This document shows, piece after piece, positions 1 through 7,216 of a stretch of 10,065 bases of DNA; the stretch's first letter is position 1; every line of letters starts with the position of its first letter. The position numbers and the translations under genes were made by a program. The stretch covers positions 1 to 10,065 of the forward strand of contig CAJFQR010000054.1 in assembly GCA_904419105.1 (NCBI GenBank), written 5' to 3'. Source of the stretch: Candidatus Avimicrobium faecavium (GTDB taxonomy: Bacteria; Bacillota; Clostridia; Oscillospirales; Ruminococcaceae). Under the pieces are notes generated by a model. It had not been told where the DNA came from. It was given only the letters and a program-made list of their open reading frames with translations, and searched no databases.

Positions 1-1930
1 CATGAACGGTATGCACACGCACCTCGTCGTTGGTGAGCTTCTCCAGCGACTGGCGCACCGCCTGAACAGAACCCTGCACGTCCGCCTTGATAATCAAGTT
101 GAGATCCTTGACCTCGCCCTGGGAAATCTGGGAGAACAGATCGTCCAAGGTGCTGGTGGAGGTATTCTTGACCAAGGCCGCGCGCAGCTTATCCTTGCGC
201 TCCTCAGCCACCCGGCGCGACAGCTTATCATCGTCCACAGCGTTAATGATATCGCCCGCGTTGGGCACATCATTGAAGCCAATGACCTCCACCGGCTCCG
301 AGGGACCGGCCTTTTCCACCCGCTCGCCCCGGTCGTTGACCATGGCGCGCACCCGGCCATACGCGGTACCCGCGATGATGGCGTCGCCCACGTTGAGGGT
401 GCCGTTCTGAACCAGCACCGTGGCCACCGGGCCGCGGCCCTTGTCCAGCTTGGCTTCCACGATGGTGCCCCGCGCTTTGCGGTTGGGGTTGGCTTTCAGA
501 TCCTGCACTTCCGCCACCAGGAGGATCATCTCCAGCAGCTGGTCCACATTTTCGCCGGTCAGGGCCGACAGCGGAACCATAATGGTGTCGCCGCCCCACT
601 CTTCGGAAACCAGGCCGTACTCGGTCAACTGTTCCTTAATGCGCTCCGGATTGGCCGCAGGCTTGTCGCACTTATTGATGGCCACGATGGTGGGCACCTT
701 GGCCGCCTTGGCGTGGTTGATGGCCTCGATGGTCTGGGGCATGATGCCGTCGTCCGCCGCCACCACCAGCACGGCGATGTCGGTCACCTGGGCGCCGCGG
801 GCACGCATGGCGGTGAATGCCTCGTGGCCGGGGGTATCCAGGAAGGTGATGGTCTCGCCGTTGATGGACACCTGATAGGCGCCGATGTGCTGGGTGATGC
901 CGCCGGCCTCACCGGTGGTGACATTGGTCTTGCGGATGGCGTCCAGCAGCGAGGTCTTGCCGTGGTCGACATGGCCCATGACGACGACGATGGGCGGCCG
1001 CTTGACCAGATCCTCCTCGTTGTCCTCCTCCTGGGTGAAGAGCCGCTCCTCGATGGTGACGACGACCTCCTTCTCCACCTTGGCGCCGATCTCCATCGCC
1101 ACCAGAGCAGCGGTATCGTAATCGATCACATCGGATACGGCGGCCATGACGCCGAGACCCATCAGCCGCTTGACGATTTCGGCGGCCTGGATCTTCAGCC
1201 GGGCAGCCAGCTCACCTACGGTGATCTCCTCCGGCAGTTTGACTTCCAGGTTCTGGCGGCGCTGCCGCTCCAGCTCCAGGCGGCGCATCTTCTCGGCCTC
1301 CTGCTCGCGGCGGCTCTTGGCCGGCTTGCCGCGGCGCTGCTGCGCCCGGTTGGGGAACTTCTGCTTCTTGACGAAGTTGTCCTTCTGGGAGTTGGCCGGC
1401 GCAATGCGCTCATAGCGCTCGTTGTACTTGTCCAGCTCGACATTGGCGGCGCGGGTATCCACATGGGTGGTGTTCTGGCGCACCTCTACCTTGTCGGTCT
1501 TCTGGGCGCCGCGGGTATCCAGCGTCGTGGTGGCCTCCCGGGCAGCGGCCGGCTTCTTCGCCTTACGGTCCTTATGGGGCTGCCCGGCGGCCTTCGGGGC
1601 CTCGGCAGGCTTCGGGGCGGATTTTTCCGCCGGCTTCTGCTGGGCGGCCGGAGCCTTGGCCTCAGCCTTCGGGGCACGCGGTGCCTTCTGCTGGGGCTTC
1701 TCCGGCTTCGGAGCGCTGCGGCGCTTCTCCCCGTCGGCAAAGTACTCGTCAAAGCTCTCGACGGCGCCCTTCTGGGAATAGTGCTCGATGACGAAGTTCA
1801 GCTCCTTATCCACCAGCACGGCGGTGGCTTTCTTCTGCTCCCCGTACTTCTTCTCCAGCAGGTCGATCAGCTCTTTATTGGAAACTCCCAGGTCTTTGGC
1901 AAGATCGTTGAGTTTGCACTTTTCTGTCAT
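1..1930 (-). CDS. infB: Translation initiation factor IF-2, C-terminus cut by window edge
   Basis: IF-2 is the GTPase that brings initiator fMet-tRNA to the 30S subunit and promotes 50S joining. I translated 643 codons from the ATG at 1930-1928 to the left edge. Residues 1-65 form an IF2_N-like helical unit; 73-130 are an Ala/Pro/Lys-rich linker; about 235-263 are a second IF2_N module (EEITVGELAARLKI). The GTPase domain follows: G1 GHVDHGKT (319-326), G2 GGITQHIGAY (343-352), G3 DTPGH (365-369), G4 NKCD (419-422), G5 SAL (455-457). Domain II and the start of the domain III region, with VQGSVQAV near 618-625, complete the visible part. Comparison with E. coli IF-2 suggests roughly 200 residues are missing to the left. 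The start codon overlaps the ylxQ stop as ATGA, with AAGGAGG about 10 bases upstream inside ylxQ, so translation is probably coupled. There is no stop in frame within the window. Identification is secure. Confidence 0.98.
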   Translation of the reverse strand, partial: MTEKCKLNDLAKDLGVSNKELIDLLEKKYGEQKKATAVLVDKELNFVIEHYSQKGAVESFDEYFADGEKRRSAPKPEKPQQKAPRAPKAEAKAPAAQQKPAEKSAPKPAEAPKAAGQPHKDRKAKKPAAAREATTTLDTRGAQKTDKVEVRQNTTHVDTRAANVELDKYNERYERIAPANSQKDNFVKKQKFPNRAQQRRGKPAKSRREQEAEKMRRLELERQRRQNLEVKLPEEITVGELAARLKIQAAEIVKRLMGLGVMAAVSDVIDYDTAALVAMEIGAKVEKEVVVTIEERLFTQEEDNEEDLVKRPPIVVVMGHVDHGKTSLLDAIRKTNVTTGEAGGITQHIGAYQVSINGETITFLDTPGHEAFTAMRARGAQVTDIAVLVVAADDGIMPQTIEAINHAKAAKVPTIVAINKCDKPAANPERIKEQLTEYGLVSEEWGGDTIMVPLSALTGENVDQLLEMILLVAEVQDLKANPNRKARGTIVEAKLDKGRGPVATVLVQNGTLNVGDAIIAGTAYGRVRAMVNDRGERVEKAGPSEPVEVIGFNDVPNAGDIINAVDDDKLSRRVAEERKDKLRAALVKNTSTSTLDDLFSQISQGEVKDLNLIIKADVQGSVQAVRQSLEKLTNDEVRVHTVH

Positions 1931-2256
1931 ACTATCTGGTCCTCCTTCTTCTGTTCGGGCAGATGTTTCTCAAACATCTTGACAAAGCCCTTGTCGCTCA
2001 CGGCCAGGATGCCGGCCCGCTTGTGCAGCAGTTCCTCGACCTCCTGCATGGTAAAAGGTGCATCAAACCATCGTACCCCGTGCTGCTCCGCCGTGCGGAC
2101 GGCCTCCTTGCGGCTCTTCGGGGAGAGGTCGGCGGCCAGCAGCACCAGCCCGGCGCTGCCATCCCGGCAGGCGTCGGCCACCGCTTCGGCGCCGATCACC
2201 AGCTTGCCCGCCCGGCGTGCCAGCCCGATGGACGGCAGCAGACTGCCCCCGCTCAT
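1927..2256 (-). CDS. ylxQ: L7Ae-family ribosomal/K-turn RNA-binding protein YlxQ
   Basis: This 109-residue protein belongs to the small L7Ae/L30e-like family encoded between nusA and infB in Firmicutes; relatives bind kink-turn RNA, but the cellular role of YlxQ itself is poorly known. The family pattern is visible as LPSIGLARRAGKLVIGAEAV near the N-terminus, where L7Ae-like proteins carry their RNA-contact helix, followed by a central AGLVLLAADLSPKSRKE strand-helix segment. The C-terminus is Lys/Glu-rich. The ATG at 2256-2254 overlaps the ylxR stop by ATGA and AAGGAG lies 8 bases upstream inside ylxR. The stop overlaps the infB start in the same way. Position, length and motif agree with YlxQ; the assignment rests on family pattern and synteny, not on catalytic residues. 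Confidence 0.92.
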   Translation of the reverse strand: MSGGSLLPSIGLARRAGKLVIGAEAVADACRDGSAGLVLLAADLSPKSRKEAVRTAEQHGVRWFDAPFTMQEVEELLHKRAGILAVSDKGFVKMFEKHLPEQKKEDQIV

Positions 2257-2513
2257 GGCTGCAGCTCCTTCTCGATCCTCTCATAGACCTCGTCCGGGAT
2301 CTCGCACTCCAGCGCCCGCTCCAGCCGGCGGGCCTTCCGGGCCTTGGCCAGGCAGGCCGGGTCGGGGCAGAGGTAGGCCCCGCGCCCGCTCTTCTTGCCG
2401 GTGGTGTCGAGGGAGATCTCCCCTTCGGGACTCCGCACCACACGGATGAGCTCCCGCTTGGGCCGCTGCTCCATACAGCCGACGCACCGGCGCATGGGGA
2501 TTTTTTTGATCAT
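2253..2513 (-). CDS. ylxR: YlxR/RnpM family RNA-binding protein (DUF448)
   Basis: This 86-residue protein matches the YlxR (DUF448) family found between nusA and ylxQ. The signatures are an N-terminal RRCVGC (residues 8-13), then RELIRVVRSPEGEISLD, then the family's GRGAYLCPDPAC segment near residues 43-54. The Bacillus member has been reported as an RNase P modulator (RnpM) and as a transcription-affecting nucleic-acid-binding protein; which applies here is inference. The two CxxC-like elements (CVGC and the later C-P-D-P-A-C) raise the possibility of a metal site, not a universal feature of the family. AAGGAGG lies about 9 bases upstream of the ATG at 2513. The gene is 36 bases downstream of nusA and overlaps ylxQ by 4 bases. 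An internal Met at residue 7 is a less likely start. Confidence 0.93.
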   Translation of the reverse strand: MIKKIPMRRCVGCMEQRPKRELIRVVRSPEGEISLDTTGKKSGRGAYLCPDPACLAKARKARRLERALECEIPDEVYERIEKELQP

Positions 2514-2549
2514 GGTTTCATGCCCTCCTTTGCGTGTTCAGACAGGGGC

Positions 2550-3617
2550 TTACTCTTCCCCGTAGAATCCGCTCTCCGGCCGGATATCGATCTTCCACCC
2601 GGTGAGCTTGGCAGCCAGACGGGCGTTCTGACCCTTGTTGCCGATGGCCAGCGACAGCTGGTGGTCCGGCACGGTGACCTTGCAGCTGCGGGCCTCCTCG
2701 TCCTCGATCTCCACCCCGAGCACGGTGGCCGGGGCCAGCGCTGCGGCGATGAACTCCTGGATGTCCTCCGAGTACTTGACCACATCGATCTTCTCGCCGC
2801 CCAGCTCATCGACGATGCCCGCTACACGGCTGCCCTTGGGGCCGATGCAGGCGCCCACGGCGTCCACATTCGGGTCCTTGGACCAGACGGCCATCTTGGT
2901 GCGGGAGCCGGCTTCCCGGGCGGTGGCTTTGATCTCGATGGTGCCGTCGTAGATCTCCGGCACCTCCATCTCAAAGAGCCGCTCCACCAGGCCTGCGCGG
3001 GTCCGGGAGATCTTCATCCGCGGGCCCTTGTCCCCGGCAAAGACATCCATCACATAGACCCGGATGCGCTGGCCGTCGGTGTAGGTCTCGCCGGGCACCT
3101 GCTCGTTCTTGGGCAGGATGGCCTCGTTGCGGTTGGCCAGCTCCAGCGTCACATTGCCGGTGCGGGGGTCGGTGCGCAGCACGGTGGCAGTGATGATGTC
3201 GTTGCAATGGCTCTGGTATTCGGCCATAATGCGCTCCCGCTCGGCCTCCCGGATACCCTGGCGGATCACATGCTTGGCCGCCTGGGCGGCGATGCGCCCG
3301 AAGTCGTGAGTCTCCAGCGGGATCTCGATAATATCCCCGACCATGGCGTTCTTCTTGTACTTGGCAGCCTCCTCCTTGAGGATCTCGCTGCCCGGGTCCT
3401 CGATCTCCTCCACCACCGTCTTGCGCACCGCCACATAGAAGCGCCCGGTCTCCGGATCGATCTCCACCACATTGTCCTCGGCACCGTCCTCGTCCCGCTT
3501 GATGGCGATGGAGATGGCCGCCTCGATCTTCTCGATCAGGTACTGCATCGGGATACCCTTCTCCTTTTCGAGCATGGCAAGGGCCTCAAAAAATTCCTGG
3601 TTGAGCTCTTTGTTCAT
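2550..3617 (-). CDS. nusA: Transcription elongation/termination factor NusA
   Basis: NusA binds RNA polymerase and nascent RNA, and modulates pausing, intrinsic termination and antitermination. The 355-residue product has the compact Firmicute layout without the C-terminal acidic repeats of E. coli NusA. Residues 1-130 are the RNAP-binding N-terminal domain (MNKELNQEFFEALAMLEKEK start). About 137-205 form the S1 domain. KH1 carries GACIGPKGSR (residues 255-264) and KH2 carries AIGNKGQNARLAAKLTGWKI (324-343), both with the GxxG loop. The protein ends shortly after with an acidic tail. The ATG at 3617 is preceded by GGGGAGG at a rather long spacing of about 13 bases. The gene lies 22 bases after rimP and 36 before ylxR, in one operon. 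In Gram-positive bacteria nusA is often autoregulated through leader RNA, which may involve the hairpin upstream of rimP. Confidence 0.98.
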   Translation of the reverse strand: MNKELNQEFFEALAMLEKEKGIPMQYLIEKIEAAISIAIKRDEDGAEDNVVEIDPETGRFYVAVRKTVVEEIEDPGSEILKEEAAKYKKNAMVGDIIEIPLETHDFGRIAAQAAKHVIRQGIREAERERIMAEYQSHCNDIITATVLRTDPRTGNVTLELANRNEAILPKNEQVPGETYTDGQRIRVYVMDVFAGDKGPRMKISRTRAGLVERLFEMEVPEIYDGTIEIKATAREAGSRTKMAVWSKDPNVDAVGACIGPKGSRVAGIVDELGGEKIDVVKYSEDIQEFIAAALAPATVLGVEIEDEEARSCKVTVPDHQLSLAIGNKGQNARLAAKLTGWKIDIRPESGFYGEE

Positions 3618-3639
3618 GGTTTTTCAGTTTCCTCCCCGA

Positions 3640-4161
3640 TCATTCTTCCACCGGCTCCTCCGCCGCGGCGGAGTAGTCGTAATCGTCCACAAGGCGCACA
3701 TAGGCGGCCTCGTTCTTTGCAAAGGTCATCTCGATGCCCCCTTCGAGTTCGAGGGAGACGGTGCCGTCGGCGTAGCCGCTCAGCTTTCCGGTAAAATCCC
3801 GGGCCCCGTCCACCGGCCGGTACAGCCGAACCTGCACCGGCGCACCGAGATAGCGCTCAAAGTGCCAGTCCTTGGTGAGCTCCCGCTCGACGCCGGGGCT
3901 GCCCACCTCCAGGTAGTAGCTCTGCTCGATGGGATCGGCCTCGTCCAGCAGGACGTTGATGCGGCGGGTATAGTCCTCGCACTCGCCCATCGTCAGCCCC
4001 TCGTCCCGGTCGATGAACACCCGGAGAAACCAGGAGCTCCCCTCTTTCTCGAAGCGGACATCCCACAGGATCAGCCCCATCTCCCTGGCGAGCGGTTCAG
4101 CCAAGGCGGTGACCACGGCCACGGTGTTTGGTCTTTTTTCACGCTTTGCGCCTGACGGCAT
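3640..4161 (-). CDS. rimP: Ribosome maturation factor RimP
   Basis: RimP assists late maturation of the 30S ribosomal subunit in the cytoplasm. The 173-residue protein has the family's N-terminal alpha/beta domain (LAREMGLILWDVRFEKEG, then WFLRVFIDRDEGLTMGECED) and the diagnostic block YYLEVGSPGVERELTKDWHF at about 82-101. The C-terminal Sm-like beta-barrel follows, and the protein ends in an acidic tail. I chose the ATG at 4161-4159, which gives MPSGAKREKRP. A longer reading from 4239 would begin inside the -10 box of the promoter, so that extension is upstream DNA. AGAGAGG lies about 10 bases before the chosen ATG. RimP is the first gene of the rimP-nusA-ylxR-ylxQ-infB operon. Its symbol in older Gram-positive annotation is ylxS. 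Confidence 0.95.
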   Translation of the reverse strand: MPSGAKREKRPNTVAVVTALAEPLAREMGLILWDVRFEKEGSSWFLRVFIDRDEGLTMGECEDYTRRINVLLDEADPIEQSYYLEVGSPGVERELTKDWHFERYLGAPVQVRLYRPVDGARDFTGKLSGYADGTVSLELEGGIEMTFAKNEAAYVRLVDDYDYSAAAEEPVEE

Positions 4162-4187
4162 ACTGGTGACACCTCTCTTAACATAAT

Positions 4188-4219
4188 AAAAGAGCGGGTG
4201 TTGTATCACCCACTCCTTT
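4188..4219 (-). promoter_or_regulatory. Terminator-like hairpin in the rimP leader (candidate attenuator)
   Basis: On the minus strand, arms AAAGGAGTGGGTG (4219-4207) and CACCCGCTCTTTT (4200-4188) pair over 13 positions with two G-U wobbles and a six-base loop. The U-rich side runs on as TTTTATTATG. This lies between the promoter and the rimP ribosome binding site, about 15-45 bases after the expected transcription start. A GAGTGGG-type hairpin ahead of rimP is, as I remember it, recurrent in Firmicutes. It resembles an imperfect intrinsic terminator, so attenuation, possibly with NusA feedback, is a reasonable inference. It could alternatively stabilise the mRNA or end read-through from the upstream salvage operon. 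Confidence 0.65.
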
Positions 4220-4239
4220 AACCATAGACTGATATACAT

Positions 4240-4268
4240 AGTATACCACAGGAAACCGGCTCCCGCAA
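4240..4268 (-). promoter_or_regulatory. Sigma-A promoter of the rimP-nusA-infB operon
   Basis: Minus strand: -35 TTGCGG (4268-4263), 17-base spacer, -10 TATACT (4245-4240) with an extended TGG just before it. The expected start of transcription is near 4233, giving a leader of about 70 bases to the rimP ATG. The spacing and boxes are close to consensus. The promoter lies about 50 bases downstream of the stop codon of the preceding nucleoside hydrolase on the same strand. Confidence 0.82.
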
Positions 4269-4314
4269 GCCTTTTTTGAAAAATCAGGGAAAAAGCCGCT
4301 GAAAAAGCCCTTTG

Positions 4315-5253
4315 TCACCGCAGCTTGGCCAGCTGCCGGATGAGCAGCTCGACAAAGGCCGGCCGGTCCACCTCGTAGAGCACCAGCGCGTTCTTCGGCA
4401 GATGGGTGTGGTCAAACCAGTCCACCACCGTCTTGCCCAGCGTATACTGGCCGTTCACATCCACCTCCACATGGCACTGCTTGCCGGTGAAGATCTCCGG
4501 CGCCAGCAGGTAGGCGATGGCACAGGGGTCGTGCAGCGTACAGCCGGGCAGATGCTCCACCTCATAGTGGTAACGGCTGAAATAGTCGATCAGCTCCGCC
4601 GCCAGCACCGAGCAGCGGTTGCCGTTGGCCCGGAGCACCTCGTTCTCCTCCCGGGTAACATAGGCCTTCTTGGTCACATCCAGACCGGACATGATCACCG
4701 GGATCCCCGAGTCGAACAGGATCTTGGCGGCTTCCGGGTCAGCCAGGATGTTGAACTCCGCCGCGGCAGTCCAGTTGCCCATATAGAAGCCGCCGCCCAT
4801 GATGGAGAACTCCCGGATCTTCCCCTTCAGATCGGGACGCACCGCCAGCAGGATACCGATGTTGGTCATCGGCCCGGTGGGACAGATGGTCACCGGCTCC
4901 TCGGCCTCCTCCAGCGTCTTGCAGAGCAGCTCAAAGGCGGTGAGATCACAGGGGGTCAGATCGGGCTCCGGCAGCTTGGGGCCGTCCAGGCCGCTCTCCC
5001 CGTGGACGATCTCGGTGCCGCCCAGGGCCTTGCGCACCATCGGCTGGGCGGCGCCCCTGGCCACCGGCACATCGAGGCCGATGGCGGTCAGCACCCGCCG
5101 GGCGTTGTAATAGGTCTTGTCCACCGACTGGGCGCCGCCGACGGTGGTCACCGCCCGCAGGTCGAACACCTCGCTGGCCGAGGCGGCGAGCATCAAAGCG
5201 ATGGCGTCGTCATGGCCGGGGTCGCAGTCGATGATCAGCGGAATCTTTGCCAT
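4315..5253 (-). CDS. Inosine/uridine-preferring (RihA-like) nucleoside hydrolase, copy 1
   Basis: Nucleoside hydrolases cleave the N-glycosidic bond of ribonucleosides to give free base and ribose. This 312-residue protein has the Ca2+-binding DxDPGxDD motif as DCDPGHDDAIAL (Asp9, Asp11, Asp15, Asp16). It also has the PTGPMTN loop, the GNWTAAAEFNILADPEAA ribose-binding segment and the late HDPCAIAYL block with the His-Asp pair. Its overall pattern is closest to the pyrimidine-preferring RihA/RihB type as I remember those sequences, but substrate cannot be read from sequence alone. GAGGAGGG lies 6 bases before the ATG and overlaps the stop codon of the neighbouring hydrolase, so the two are likely translationally coupled. 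There is no signal peptide, so it should be cytosolic. It is the last gene of the ribokinase-hydrolase-hydrolase operon, and no clear terminator follows. Confidence 0.95.
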   Translation of the reverse strand: MAKIPLIIDCDPGHDDAIALMLAASASEVFDLRAVTTVGGAQSVDKTYYNARRVLTAIGLDVPVARGAAQPMVRKALGGTEIVHGESGLDGPKLPEPDLTPCDLTAFELLCKTLEEAEEPVTICPTGPMTNIGILLAVRPDLKGKIREFSIMGGGFYMGNWTAAAEFNILADPEAAKILFDSGIPVIMSGLDVTKKAYVTREENEVLRANGNRCSVLAAELIDYFSRYHYEVEHLPGCTLHDPCAIAYLLAPEIFTGKQCHVEVDVNGQYTLGKTVVDWFDHTHLPKNALVLYEVDRPAFVELLIRQLAKLR

Positions 5254-5265
5254 AGTAGTCCCTCC

Positions 5266-6219
5266 TCACTGGTCCAGACGGCTCATCGCCTCGATAAACA
5301 GCTCGGCGAAGCGCTCGCGGTCGACACCGTAGAGCACGGTGGCGTTGTGGTTTTTGCCCTCATAGTTGCCCGGGTCGCAGACGGTGGTGCCGGCGGTCAG
5401 GCTGCCCTCGAGCTCGATGTCCACATGGCAGTCCACCCCGGTAAAGATCTCCGGATGGCACAGATAGGCCACGGCGCAGGCGTCGTGGATGGTGCAGCCG
5501 GGCAGCTTTTCCACCTCATAGTGGTACCGGCTGAAGAAATCGATGAGCTCGGCGGTGAAGACGGCGCACCGGCCGCCTTTCTGGCGCAGCTCCTCGTTCT
5601 CTTCCCGGGTGATGTAGGCCTGATGGGTCACATCCAGCCCTGCCATGACGATGGGCACCCCGGATTGGAACACAATGCTGGCCGCCTCCGGGTCCACGTA
5701 GATGTTGTACTCGGCAGCCGGGGTCCAGTTCCCGGTGTAGCTGCCGCCGCCCATCAGCGAGATGCGCTCGATCTTCGCCTTCAGGTCGGGCCGCACCAGG
5801 AACAGCGCGGCGACGTTGGTCAGCGGACCGGTGGGCACCAGCGTGATCTTCTCCTCGCTCTCCTCGATGGTCTTGATGAGCAGATCCAGCGCCCGCATCG
5901 GCACCGGCTCAAAGCCGGGCTCGGGCATCGCCGGACCGTCCAGTCCGGACTGGCCGTGCACCATCTCGGTAGCTCCCTGCTCGAAGATCGAGGGACGCAT
6001 CAGCGGCCGGTCGGCGCCCATGGCCACCGGAATATCGGTGCGCCCGGCGAAGGTGAGCACCCGCAGCGCATTGCGGGTGGTGTTGGCCAGGGTCTGGTTG
6101 CCGGCGACGATGGTCACCGCCTTCAAGTCGAGCTTCTCCGGCTCGGAGAGGGCCCACAGCAGGGCGATGGCATCGTCATGGCCGGGGTCACAGTCCATAA
6201 TGATCGGGATCTTTGGCAT
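5266..6219 (-). CDS. Inosine/uridine-preferring (RihA-like) nucleoside hydrolase, copy 2
   Basis: A second nucleoside hydrolase of 317 residues, clearly paralogous to its downstream neighbour: by eye about half the positions agree. It has DCDPGHDDAIAL (Asp9, Asp11, Asp15, Asp16), VPTGPLTN, GNWTPAAEYNIYVDPEAA and a long conserved run around MAGLDVTHQAYITREENEEL. The late active-site block reads HDACAVAYL, with Ala where the neighbour and E. coli RihA have Pro. The following base-recognition region (CDPGNYEGKNHNATVLY) also differs strongly from the neighbour's WFDHTHLPKNALVLY. Different nucleoside preference for the two enzymes is therefore likely, but is inference. AGGAGGA precedes the ATG by 5 bases. 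A perfect palindrome lies just upstream of that site. The gap to the kinase gene is 40 bases and to the next hydrolase 12, so one operon is expected. Confidence 0.95.
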   Translation of the reverse strand: MPKIPIIMDCDPGHDDAIALLWALSEPEKLDLKAVTIVAGNQTLANTTRNALRVLTFAGRTDIPVAMGADRPLMRPSIFEQGATEMVHGQSGLDGPAMPEPGFEPVPMRALDLLIKTIEESEEKITLVPTGPLTNVAALFLVRPDLKAKIERISLMGGGSYTGNWTPAAEYNIYVDPEAASIVFQSGVPIVMAGLDVTHQAYITREENEELRQKGGRCAVFTAELIDFFSRYHYEVEKLPGCTIHDACAVAYLCHPEIFTGVDCHVDIELEGSLTAGTTVCDPGNYEGKNHNATVLYGVDRERFAELFIEAMSRLDQ

Positions 6220-6235
6220 AGCTGTCCTCCTGTCT

Positions 6236-6251
6236 CACGGCTTTAGCCGTG
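6236..6251. repeat. Perfect palindromic hairpin between kinase and hydrolase genes
   Basis: The 16 bases read CACGGCTTTAGCCGTG on the plus strand: 7-base arms CACGGCT and AGCCGTG around two bases. In the minus-strand transcript the hairpin lies 8 bases after the kinase stop codon and about 5 bases before the AGGAGGA of the next gene. It could tune translation or mRNA decay inside the operon. A CACGGCT-NN-AGCCGTG stem also resembles the end hairpins of IS200/IS605-type elements, but no transposase or second end is present here, so a mobile-element origin is only a possibility. Confidence 0.8.
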
Positions 6252-6259
6252 GCGTATGT

Positions 6260-7159
6260 TTATTCCTGCAGCAGGTCGAGGTGGATGCTCTCCACCTCCT
6301 CCATCGTCGGAACCGACGGGGACGCCCCCGGCCGGGAGATGCTGATGCCCGCCGCCTTGGACGCGATCCGCATCGTCTCGGCGATGGGCCGCCCCATGGC
6401 CTCCCCCGCCAGGAAGAAGCCGGTGAACACATCGCCGGCGGCGGTGGTGTCCACGATCCTGGCGTCATAGCTCGGGTGGTGCAGCACCGTCTCCCGGTCG
6501 ATGTACAGCGCGCCCCGCTTGCCCAGCGTGACCACTACCTTGAGCTGGGGGTATCGCTCCCGGAACCAGCGCACATAGCCCTCCTCGGTGTCCTGGCCGG
6601 ACAGATCCTTACCCTCCACCTCGTTGAGGATCAGCCAGGAGAGCTTCTCCAGCGGCATCGCCCGGATGCTCTCGTCATAGGGAGAGGGGTTCAGCGCAAT
6701 GCGCATCCCCCGGCGGTGGGCCTCGTCGATGATATAGTGGGTGGCGTTGATCTCATTCTGCAGCACCACGATATCCCCTTCGGAGAACCGGTCCAGCACC
6801 TCGTTTACAAAGCTCTCCTCGATGGAGTAGTTGGAGCCGTGGTAGATCAGGATGCAGTTCTGTCCCGAACGGTCCACCTGGATCACCGCATGGCCGCACA
6901 CATCGCCGCTCTCCCGCAGAAAGTCCGTGTGGGCGCCGCAGCTCTCCAGCTCCTGCCGGAACAGCCCCGCCGACTCCCCGGCGTCCCCGGCGTGCCACAC
7001 CGGCGCACCGGCCTTTGCCAGCGCCACCGACTGGTTGAAACCCTTGCCGCCGAGGAAGGTATTGCGTCCGTTGGCACTTTTGGTCTCCCCCGGGCGCAAA
7101 AAACTGTCCACTGAATAGACATAGTCCAGATTCAGTGAACCAAAATTGAGTACTTTCAT
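6260..7159 (-). CDS. rbsK: Ribokinase (PfkB family carbohydrate kinase)
   Basis: This 299-residue kinase should phosphorylate ribose at O5 with ATP, passing the sugar released by the two downstream hydrolases to the pentose phosphate pathway. The PfkB N-terminal signature is FLGGKGFNQSVALAKAG (residues 35-51), with Phe where ribokinases usually have Ala (GGKGAN). The C-terminal signature is VDTTAAGDVFTGFFLAG (236-252), containing the anion hole and the catalytic Asp243; E. coli RbsK also has DTTAAGD. ILNEVEG (177-183) and SISRPGASPSVPTMEEV near the end are typical of ribokinases. I chose the ATG at 7159-7157, with AGAGAGGTG 5 bases upstream. A longer reading from 7246 would start in the -35 box. 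The sugar is inferred from the family and the hydrolase context; another pentose or a nucleoside is possible. Confidence 0.9.
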   Translation of the reverse strand: MKVLNFGSLNLDYVYSVDSFLRPGETKSANGRNTFLGGKGFNQSVALAKAGAPVWHAGDAGESAGLFRQELESCGAHTDFLRESGDVCGHAVIQVDRSGQNCILIYHGSNYSIEESFVNEVLDRFSEGDIVVLQNEINATHYIIDEAHRRGMRIALNPSPYDESIRAMPLEKLSWLILNEVEGKDLSGQDTEEGYVRWFRERYPQLKVVVTLGKRGALYIDRETVLHHPSYDARIVDTTAAGDVFTGFFLAGEAMGRPIAETMRIASKAAGISISRPGASPSVPTMEEVESIHLDLLQE

Positions 7160-7216
7160 CGTTGCACCTCTCTGCCGCGGGCCGGTCCCCCGCCCGCCAA
7201 AAATACGCTTATCCTT

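Noticed and set aside
2..2449. 815-codon open frame on the plus strand opposite infB, ylxQ and ylxR
   Set aside because: It is antisense to unmistakable genes. GC-rich third positions remove stops in this antisense frame. The product shows no family motif.
2058..3794. 578-codon open frame on the plus strand opposite ylxR, nusA and rimP
   Set aside because: Same composition shadow: fully antisense to conserved genes, with a His/Leu/Gly/Asp-biased product.
4162..4239. N-terminal extension of RimP from an ATG at 4239
   Set aside because: It would begin inside the -10 box and run through the leader hairpin and the ribosome binding site.
4312..6246. 644-codon open frame on the plus strand opposite both nucleoside hydrolases
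   Set aside because: Antisense shadow. Its internal similarity merely mirrors the duplicated hydrolase genes.
7160..7210. Riboswitch ahead of the ribokinase
   Set aside because: The leader is only about 50 bases and shows one simple hairpin, with no recognisable aptamer such as purine or PRPP types.
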